Source: Stramenopiles sp. TOSAG23-3 (taxonomy: Eukaryota; Sar). From it: a stretch of 11,551 nucleotides of DNA. Positions 7,301-11,551 of this stretch are shown here, one piece after another. The DNA lies in the NCBI GenBank assembly GCA_900128585.1, contig LT642734.1:1-11551 (forward strand). Direction: 5' to 3'. Under the pieces are notes generated by a model. The model was not told the DNA's origin. It saw only the letters and a list, made by a program, of their open reading frames with translations, and ran no database searches. Position numbers and translations under genes: made by a program. The stretch's first letter is position 1. Each line of letters opens with the position of its first letter.

Positions 7301-7916
7301 TTACTCTGACACGAATGGGTGCTGCCATGGAACGAGGAGCTACGACGAGTGCTCGGATATAGGCTGCGGACTTACCCGCGTCCAGCATCACTGGAGGGAC
7401 CAATCGTTGTCGTTCAAACTTGTCGTGACCGGAACCACATTTCGGTTCTTGCTGCACGAATCGTTGTTGGAAGGGACAAAATTCACGTCCCCGTCGAAGA
7501 CGAACCACCTGAAACTGGGCGAGGACGTGAATTCTGGGGACGTTACAAACGCCGATAACAAGGGCACAAGTCTGCTGGAAATGTCCTCTCCAACAGCAAA
7601 GTCTATCCTCGACTCGTTCAAGGAGACTGTCACAGGAAACTGTGCGGGTTTCGACGGAAAGGTCCTCTTCAAGAACGTCGGGGTCGACGCGGAGAAGAAG
7701 TTTTCATTCAGTTGCAAGCTGTCGCCGAACCTGTGCCGGTGCGTTACCGCCAACAAGGCCGAAAACAAGAAAACTGTCTTTAGCAACGGCAACGTCAAGT
7801 TTGTGCTCGAGGGGGATGGTCAGTATGTATCGTACGAATACGAAGTTCGGCAAAGAAGAAGAAGAATTCTTGGGCGCACGAGCATGCAGCGATTCCGTGG
7901 AGGTGGCGGGTCGTAG
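4302..7916 (+). CDS. Large secreted protein: cationic repeat helix, ephrin-receptor-like Cys module, coiled coil
   Basis: This 1204-residue single-exon ORF starts at an ATG in good context (ACAAG-ATG) after a tandem ACTAAAACAA. Residues 1-20 are a signal peptide (LILLLALLLQTVVFVSC). An RRRLL motif lies at 60-64. Residues 84-160 are highly basic: four heptads with an aromatic or Ala at position 7 (90-117), then 11-residue repeats (112-155). Residues 349-470 are Cys-rich. The second half has C-PPGHY, C-x2-C-PKGMFSFSG and C-x2-C-PFGETT, as in ephrin-receptor/GCC2-GCC3 modules. Basic and helical regions follow at 480-545, a Cys-containing domain at 552-742, an HGRKLL motif at 780-785, a coiled coil at about 790-832, and a Cys-containing C-terminal part (854-1146). 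The tail is RRRRIL then GGGGS. There is no transmembrane span after the signal peptide. A secreted, membrane- or surface-binding role is inferred. I do not recognise the whole protein. The A-rich homopolymer runs at 4557-4610 should be checked for sequencing error, although the frame stays open through them. Confidence 0.85.
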   Translation: MSKLILLLALLLQTVVFVSCAKLGDAQLVSGSQKANAGLNTIVFDDDGNDNNEGLRPQHRRRLLSRYRGRTSEPLRFLQTRTSWGKKKRKKMKKKWKKMKKKFKKGVKKFKKGIKKAAKYTGKVAKIAGKGIAKGVKEAGKYTVKGVVEAGKFTAKMGESMLRWMGILNSGDVNSAEIAHYLSLLDPKAISYPSYSGTCHKGEGLIVTEAKRFCGAQEGKDSADTSGLITDEKTCRDVAMKYYARQHPELHEGGEFLRFGRDFIDKTPTNVLHPYLFDKVPLPPKYKQTPMREYTETVAKQKKFKNWVPYKGGSGFKIGRPKDKPRDAPNGCFVYENKFYFNKKHNKEARCFHAREKKSMFLNTCLCKPKCKACIGSTYNSETSHKNECLKCNNFTILDSRERHVGCTKGKSCPPGHYHDLSRKFCIPCPKGMFSFSGDSPDGYPAFCVACPFGETTRRSGTEGGKDACIAKPAYRAQLQREKRAAKKAETTVKDLTKLRGITTQLVTVVDASDTTKAKLARNIAEANIQAIYNRQQSNRLRSDMKAEMTYCERQRTPVGEKKEDKGSAMGMVIFPTVHMEEERDSTACLNINRDMAVNAYCNFRQDFDDVLREFGLYNKKMASGKAFWPNICCASVKDDCIHTNGIAQTDMIPFVLAQGGKLTPESLRGELYSMLGSHSQNSIRSDGHLLNGMKAALQYVTRTTRVGVEKANVAFVQLFENLNLCGPRVLKSPKNEEAHLCELFYAYPHMMQSFLSQFKGLLEAKDNGANGDPLPRNSHGRKLLTKPTSEHEAIAVLKAVLQKVDKVEKSDEALRKENREIRAKLEALTELAQGGQADVGRKEKIQKKKQQGCPKSLKRKFETREELKKMQSHFCTEYGLDLAHKDIVNVAMVYIEDNLRTKEKGGAGVQEVYRRRISENIKYSVTDQCQFAPLFTTEDISIQQIEKMDAKSTDKLKKEWVMLIVLDSGNEKGYLKRELQNGKCSKVDYLPHTEVGLQLYSDTNGCCHGTRSYDECSDIGCGLTRVQHHWRDQSLSFKLVVTGTTFRFLLHESLLEGTKFTSPSKTNHLKLGEDVNSGDVTNADNKGTSLLEMSSPTAKSILDSFKETVTGNCAGFDGKVLFKNVGVDAEKKFSFSCKLSPNLCRCVTANKAENKKTVFSNGNVKFVLEGDGQYVSYEYEVRQRRRRILGRTSMQRFRGGGGS
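4569..4652 (+). repeat. Four 21-base tandem repeats coding for Lys-rich heptads
   Basis: Units lie at 4569-4589, 4590-4610, 4611-4631 and 4632-4652. They encode KKMKKKW, KKMKKKF, KKGVKKF and KKGIKKA. Two shifted copies, 4602-4622 and 4623-4643, match at 20 of 21 bases. One hydrophobic residue in the middle and one at the end of each heptad would place the hydrophobic residues along one face of a helix, with Lys elsewhere. Replication slippage in A-runs is the likely origin. Confidence 0.85.
4635..4766 (+). repeat. 11-residue (33-base) degenerate tandem repeats
   Basis: Residues 112-155 of the large secreted protein read as four 11-mers, starting at K112, K123, K134 and K145 (for example KGVKEAGKYTV and KGVVEAGKFTA). 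The last two, 4701-4733 and 4734-4766, share 26 of 33 bases. The earlier units are more diverged, and the first overlaps the heptad array. An 11-residue period is typical of amphipathic lipid-binding helices in families such as synucleins and apolipoproteins; this is an analogy of period, not homology. Confidence 0.75.
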
Positions 7917-8122
7917 ATTCGGAGTACGTAAGTTATTAATTTAATACAAGAAAAATTGGCTGTTATTTTTAATTTATTAAATATGATTGTTGAAAAAGCA
8001 AGTAGTATACTGGGGGATCTTGGTCATTTTCTAAATTTCAACCGTTGAAAAAGTTTAAGAGCAAATTAACATCACAAAATTAAAACCGCCGTAGATACGA
8101 GGTACGTAAGATTGTTGAAAAA
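7911..8122 (+). repeat. Partial duplication of the gene's 3' end with GTTGAAAAA motifs
   Basis: The segment CGTAGATTCGGAGTACGTAAG, which contains the stop codon of the large secreted protein gene, recurs as a near copy ending at 8110, with 18 of 21 bases the same. GATTGTTGAAAAA occurs at 7985-7997 and again at 8110-8122, and GTTGAAAAA also at 8044-8052. The pattern fits an old local duplication of the 3' flank with later loss of sequence, or repeated 3'-UTR motifs. Confidence 0.5.
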
Positions 8123-8318
8123 CCAAACACAGGGTATATATACACTCCTACAAGCATAAAATGGACACCTACTCCAGACGAACGAGGCGGTCTACCAGAA
8201 AATGTCGACACGGGGAGAGGAATTACCAAATGCATCTATAAAACTCGAGGACGGCATGCTGGCGAGAAAGGGTTGCCTGTTTTCCTTCCAAGATTACGAG
8301 GGTGACAATAGGCATCAT
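7917..8318. other. Convergent intergenic region, no gene seen
   Basis: These 402 AT-rich bases separate the stop codon of the large secreted protein from that of the HECT ligase. They hold the repeated motifs and the second dispersed-repeat copy described separately, and a TATA-like GTATATATAC at 8138-8147. A 26-codon open frame starts at 8161 but does not look like a protein. No tRNA or clear terminator is visible. Confidence 0.6.
8231..8274. repeat. Dispersed repeat, copy 2
   Basis: This is the second copy of the element at 3709-3751, in the same orientation and about 4.5 kb away. It lies 45-88 bases past the HECT ligase stop codon, so it would be in that gene's 3'-UTR, antisense to the copy as written. 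CTATAAAA at its left end also resembles a TATA box. Confidence 0.6.
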
Positions 8319-10991
8319 TTATGTCAGCTCAAACCCTTCCGTGTTCTCCATCGCATAGATCAACTTTGACTTTAAAATTTTGGGGGACTCGTACGGGGGC
8401 AGCACCAGCTGGTTGAAGCATGTGTGGGCCCGGGGCAGGGCGTTCAGAGGGTCGCCCTCGGCCAAGGTCAACGTAAACGGAGGATCGTAACTGTCCAGTG
8501 GAAACTGCGACGTCCCAGTGCAAAATTTAAGGACCAGGCGCTGCTCATCGCTTGACATTTTCTTGAAACACTGCCAAAAGTAATGCACGGTAGTGCTGGC
8601 GGAAGTGTACCCCCCGGTGTACTGGGACTTTGCCCGCAGGCCGTCGAGGTCGATGTCCGACCGACCGTTGAGGAGCATGCCCAACTCGTTCGGCCGAAGG
8701 GTCGCAGCAGCCGAGGGTGGAATCAATGTGTGGAAGCCCCTCAACACTGCGGCCAGCTGGGCGGAGACGCTGTCCCTCAGCTTCCACTTTGAAATAGCCT
8801 GGACATATTTCGCTTTGTTCTCGTCCGTTACGTCAATGTACTTGCCTTTCGGAACAATCTCGAACTCTTCCATGACGCCAAAGTTGTCCAGGAACACGGA
8901 AAATTTCTCGTAAATAACCCCGTCAATCTCATTGTGCAGCATCCAGTTCAAACCGATAAAGTACTGTGGGTCAAGCTCACCAAGGTCCTCCAGGCGCAGC
9001 GGTTTGCCACAGAGAACCCGCAGGAACCCCTGGCTCAACCGGCAATCGATCATGTGGCGCTCAAAAATGGCTTTGGCCAACAGCTTTCCGAAGAACTCGA
9101 AGTACTTCAAATGGTCTTCGTGGGCGATGCCGGATCGGGGGTCGATGTGGTAGCAGTTTCCGCCCTTAAAATGTTTGAACAGGCAGAGCCCGGGCTGCAG
9201 CAGCTGTTTCGATACGCTCAAGAACCAGTCCTTCGTCAGACCCCCGCTGTCTATCCCTGGCTCGCCCTGAAACTCGATTCTCAGCTTTGCCCGCAGCTCG
9301 CTCATGGAAAAGTTCGAGAACGCGCGGAAACTTTCCGGTAACATCCGGTCGCGCTTGATGTTCAGGTTTTGGACGACCCTGTTCGTGTGGGGCGCGCCCC
9401 ACAGGTAAAACAGAAACGCAAACCGTTTCTTTGCGAACGCCATGGCCAGGGGGGGCAACGTCAACGTTTCCGGGGGGTCCCATTGGGTCGCGCCCGAGTC
9501 TGCGTGGTAGTAGTAGGTATCCCCCGTCCTCTCGTCCACCTCTTCGGACCACCCCAGCGGCAGCTCCTCCCCACTTCCTCGCCGGTTGGCGTAGACATGG
9601 TCGGTCTCGTCCAGGGTTCTCACCTCGGTGACGGGGGACGCCAGCTTTCGGCCGTCCGGGCAAATGTAGTACAGCTTAAACTCATACTCCGTCCCTGGGA
9701 TCAGCGATGCCCCCGTCTCCCCAACATTGAAGGAGGTCCCTTTCCCCATGAACAACACGACGAAACCGTTGCCGCTTTCTTTTCGCTTTCCTTCGAGCTT
9801 GTACGTCACGCTCACGCCGATCCTGGGGTCGGGGGGGTCCCACTTGAACAGGACGGTGTTTGCCGTGACGGTAGCGCACTCTGGCGCCAGCGGGTTCGTC
9901 AGTTCGGGCGAGGTCGTTTGCACCATTGTCGACGGCTCGGAAAATGCGCTCCACCCGCCGCCTGGGGATGCCGCACGAACGCGAAATTCTATCAGGTCGC
10001 ACATCGGGGGCAGGCCGTCGATCACGCACTGCCTTGCAAACTTCTTCAGGAGGGACCGGGGCACGCTGTACCAATCGTGTTCGTCCGGCGTCGCCGTGCT
10101 GTTGCCACCCTTTGTGCCGTGGCCGACGTACCAGTCACGGATGACCGAGCTTGCCCCGGGCCGGAGGGGGCTTTCGCCCTTCTTTCCCTCCTCCCCGGGG
10201 GCCTCCCCGCCTTCCGACCCCTCCTCGGACCTCTCCTCCTCTTCGCCCTGAACTTCCCGCCACTGGACGTCCCACTGCTCTATCATTGCGTGGCAGTTCG
10301 GGCCCTTTCTCCACGAAACACGGATCGACGTTGCGGTAGACCCAACGTCCGGGCGGTGCGGTTTCATCGGGGTCGTGTCCGCAGCCGTGAGGAGGACGTC
10401 GTTCCGTGCTTGCGTGGCGTGCTGAAACATTCGAAAGTCGTCGGCGGCCTGCGTGTCTCCGATGAATAGTTTTGACGTTGGGCTGTTCGGGTCCACCGTA
10501 AGCTTTCCCACTTCCGATAACCGCCGCTGCCGAGAGGCTTCGACGAGCTCTTGGGTCTTTCTCCCCGCCTTTGTCGTCCCGTACAGCTGCTGGTGCGATT
10601 CCCCCGTTTTCTCCATGTTCTCGGCGACCGACAGGGAGCGCCGTCGCTGGAACGCGTTCCCCTCCCCGAACAGGATCGACTCGACGGCCATCAGGTTCCT
10701 GTCCGCTTTTCCTTGTGCAATGAGCACCCTGCACTCCCTCTCGGTTCGATTTTTAGCAGCGCTGTGGGTCTTCTCCAAGAGTTTCCGGCGCGCATTGTTC
10801 GGGCTCCCGGGCGATGACTTCGGGCTGGAGGCGTTCGACTTCGTGCTTATTTCAGACCCCGTCCGAACGAGCTCCCCCCGTTTCAAATACTTTTGCTCCT
10901 GGGGCGACGACGCCGAGTTCAGACCCGAGGACTGCCCCCCCCCCCATTCGTTCAGGTTGAAGCGCCTGTCAAGTAATGTGCTCTGGTCCAC
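8319..10991 (-). CDS. FN3-WW-HECT E3 ubiquitin-protein ligase, 5' end unresolved
   Basis: The protein takes ubiquitin from an E2 on a catalytic cysteine and passes it to a substrate lysine. Numbering from the GTG at 10991 (890 residues), residues 1-200 are Ser/Arg-rich with likely phosphosites (RRRSLS, RRLSEV). FN3-like domain 1 spans about 207-362 with an acidic insert at 249-275, and FN3 domain 2 spans about 365-460. A WW domain lies at 477-507 (LPLGW...YYYH...W-x-x-P). The HECT domain covers about 545-890. The N-lobe shows GEPGIDSGGLTKDW, and the C-lobe has LPRAHTCFNQLVLPPY with catalytic Cys858, codon 8418-8420. It ends in the usual ENTEGFE-like tail. The order WW then HECT is NEDD4-like, but no C2 domain is present and the FN3 pair is unusual. 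The frame is open from 11009 (in-frame TGA at 11010-11012), and the first in-frame ATG is M101 at 10691. I kept the longer frame because it is GC-rich and coding-like. The true start may lie in an upstream exon, or a miscounted G-run may hide it. Confidence 0.93.
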   Translation of the reverse strand: MDQSTLLDRRFNLNEWGGGQSSGLNSASSPQEQKYLKRGELVRTGSEISTKSNASSPKSSPGSPNNARRKLLEKTHSAAKNRTERECRVLIAQGKADRNLMAVESILFGEGNAFQRRRSLSVAENMEKTGESHQQLYGTTKAGRKTQELVEASRQRRLSEVGKLTVDPNSPTSKLFIGDTQAADDFRMFQHATQARNDVLLTAADTTPMKPHRPDVGSTATSIRVSWRKGPNCHAMIEQWDVQWREVQGEEEERSEEGSEGGEAPGEEGKKGESPLRPGASSVIRDWYVGHGTKGGNSTATPDEHDWYSVPRSLLKKFARQCVIDGLPPMCDLIEFRVRAASPGGGWSAFSEPSTMVQTTSPELTNPLAPECATVTANTVLFKWDPPDPRIGVSVTYKLEGKRKESGNGFVVLFMGKGTSFNVGETGASLIPGTEYEFKLYYICPDGRKLASPVTEVRTLDETDHVYANRRGSGEELPLGWSEEVDERTGDTYYYHADSGATQWDPPETLTLPPLAMAFAKKRFAFLFYLWGAPHTNRVVQNLNIKRDRMLPESFRAFSNFSMSELRAKLRIEFQGEPGIDSGGLTKDWFLSVSKQLLQPGLCLFKHFKGGNCYHIDPRSGIAHEDHLKYFEFFGKLLAKAIFERHMIDCRLSQGFLRVLCGKPLRLEDLGELDPQYFIGLNWMLHNEIDGVIYEKFSVFLDNFGVMEEFEIVPKGKYIDVTDENKAKYVQAISKWKLRDSVSAQLAAVLRGFHTLIPPSAAATLRPNELGMLLNGRSDIDLDGLRAKSQYTGGYTSASTTVHYFWQCFKKMSSDEQRLVLKFCTGTSQFPLDSYDPPFTLTLAEGDPLNALPRAHTCFNQLVLPPYESPKILKSKLIYAMENTEGFELT

Positions 10992-11149
10992 GATCCAGTT
11001 AAACGGTAATCATGATCGCCAACGGTTTCGTTCTCGCGCAAATTTACAATCAGACAATGATGATGCCACACACACCTGCCCCATTCAATCCATCATTTCA
11101 AGTGTAGGAGCAGAAACTATAGATGGTACCACGAGTTAATTCCACAACG

Positions 11150-11173
11150 GTGTACACACACGCGCGCGCGCAC
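11150..11173. repeat. Alternating purine-pyrimidine run (GT/AC then GC)
   Basis: Twenty-four bases alternate strictly between purine and pyrimidine: GTGT, then AC repeats, then CG repeats, ending GCAC. Such runs are prone to the left-handed Z form under negative supercoiling, especially the CG part. This one lies about 160 bases upstream of the visible HECT ligase reading frame. Confidence 0.7.
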
Positions 11174-11295
11174 TGTTCCTTTATTGTCCCGTTTTGTATT
11201 TGTTTTTGTGCGTTTTCTTTTTTCGTCGTCGGTTGATTGAAATCTATTTGAATTTTCAATGATGGAATTGAGATATCATACATATAAACCCAATT

Positions 11296-11320
11296 AAAAA
11301 TGATCATTATGATCATTTTT
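11296..11320. repeat. 25-base perfect palindrome
   Basis: The arms AAAAATGATCAT (11296-11307) and ATGATCATTTTT (11309-11320) are exact reverse complements around a single T. Each arm itself contains ATGATCAT, a smaller palindrome. It could form a cruciform or act as a transcription factor site; on either strand the A/T ends also resemble a hairpin with a T tail. Confidence 0.6.
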
Positions 11321-11452
11321 GTTATATATTCTTACATTTTTAATAATTATTATTTATACTACTATATATAATAATAGGCATAATAATTAATTATATAGGC
11401 ACCACCACAGAAGAAGGCAGAAGCGTGATAGATATTTCATATTTCATATTCT

Positions 11453-11551
11453 ATATCTTCTTCTTCTTCTTACTTCTTCTTCTTTCTTCTTCTTCTTCTT
11501 CTTCTTCTTTCTTCTTCTTCTTTCTTCTTCTTCTTCTTCTTCTTCTTCTTC
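11453..11551. repeat. CTT/GAA trinucleotide microsatellite
   Basis: This is a near-continuous (TTC)n tract with occasional extra T or A interruptions, running off the right end of the window. The opposite strand is almost pure purine (GAA)n. Long GAA tracts can form triplex DNA and are hard to assemble, so the window may stop here because the contig did. Confidence 0.9.

Larger units (their letters stand above)
10992..11551. other. 5' flank of the HECT ligase gene
   Basis: Base composition turns sharply AT-rich here. The flank holds the 5' end of the ligase gene or an unseen first exon, an alternating purine-pyrimidine run (11150-11173), a 25-base palindrome (11296-11320), AT-rich sequence at 11330-11395, and a CTT microsatellite to the window edge. 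No protein-coding gene is visible. Confidence 0.6.

Noticed and set aside
8161-8241. 26-codon ORF after a TATA-like motif near 8138
   Set aside because: Too short and too Arg-rich to call; it ends inside the dispersed repeat.
9369-10469. Plus-strand 366-codon ORF opposite the HECT ligase
   Set aside because: The HECT, WW and FN3 motifs are clear on the other strand. GC-rich DNA yields long antisense frames and this one shows no recognisable domain.
11030-11080. Candidate 5' splice site CAG/GTGTGT and a first exon for the HECT gene on the minus strand
   Set aside because: A GT-AG pair ending at the ACAG near 10970 can be drawn, but the obvious junction is out of frame and only a shifted donor restores it; this is too weak to annotate without transcripts.

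Overview
The window looks like nuclear DNA of a eukaryotic microbe. It has long intron-poor genes on both strands, AT-rich gaps of 115 to 1,195 bases, secreted and multi-pass membrane proteins, a HECT ubiquitin ligase, and microsatellite-type DNA. The membrane receptor (leucine-rich repeats followed by a single Notch/LNR module after several membrane spans) has a layout I associate with oomycetes and related stramenopiles. I therefore favour a stramenopile, but the sequence does not prove it. I see no bacterial operon, virus, CRISPR array, rRNA or tRNA.

Layout. (1) 223-1011 (+): a small secreted protein with a lysine-rich N-terminal segment, seven mature-chain cysteines and a Gly-rich tail carrying an RRRLL motif. 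(2) 1127-3106 (-), convergent with gene 1: a receptor-like protein with about six membrane spans, an LRR ectodomain and a C-terminal LNR module. (3) 3107-4301: a long divergent intergenic region with several palindromes, a TATA-like box and one copy of a dispersed repeat. (4) 4302-7916 (+): a 1204-residue secreted protein with a strongly cationic helical region built from 7-residue and then 11-residue repeats, a Cys-rich ephrin-receptor-like module, a coiled coil and a Cys-containing C-terminal part. (5) 7917-8318: a gap with a partial duplication of the gene's 3' end and a second copy of the dispersed repeat. (6) 8319 to about 10991 (-), convergent with gene 4: a FN3-FN3-WW-HECT E3 ubiquitin ligase with its catalytic Cys intact. 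It has no ATG at the 5' end of its reading frame. (7) 10992-11551: an AT-rich 5' flank of the ligase with a Z-DNA-prone run, a long palindrome and a (CTT)n tract that runs off the window.

How they may fit together. The two secreted proteins share a plan: signal peptide, basic RR/RRLL-type motif, Lys-rich stretch, Cys-containing body. They lie on either side of a cell-surface LRR receptor. A secreted-factor/receptor neighbourhood is a reasonable hypothesis, but only gene order and composition support it. The ligase is a cytosolic regulatory enzyme and looks unrelated. The most novel-looking item is the 4302-7916 gene with its two-scale repeat-built cationic helix.
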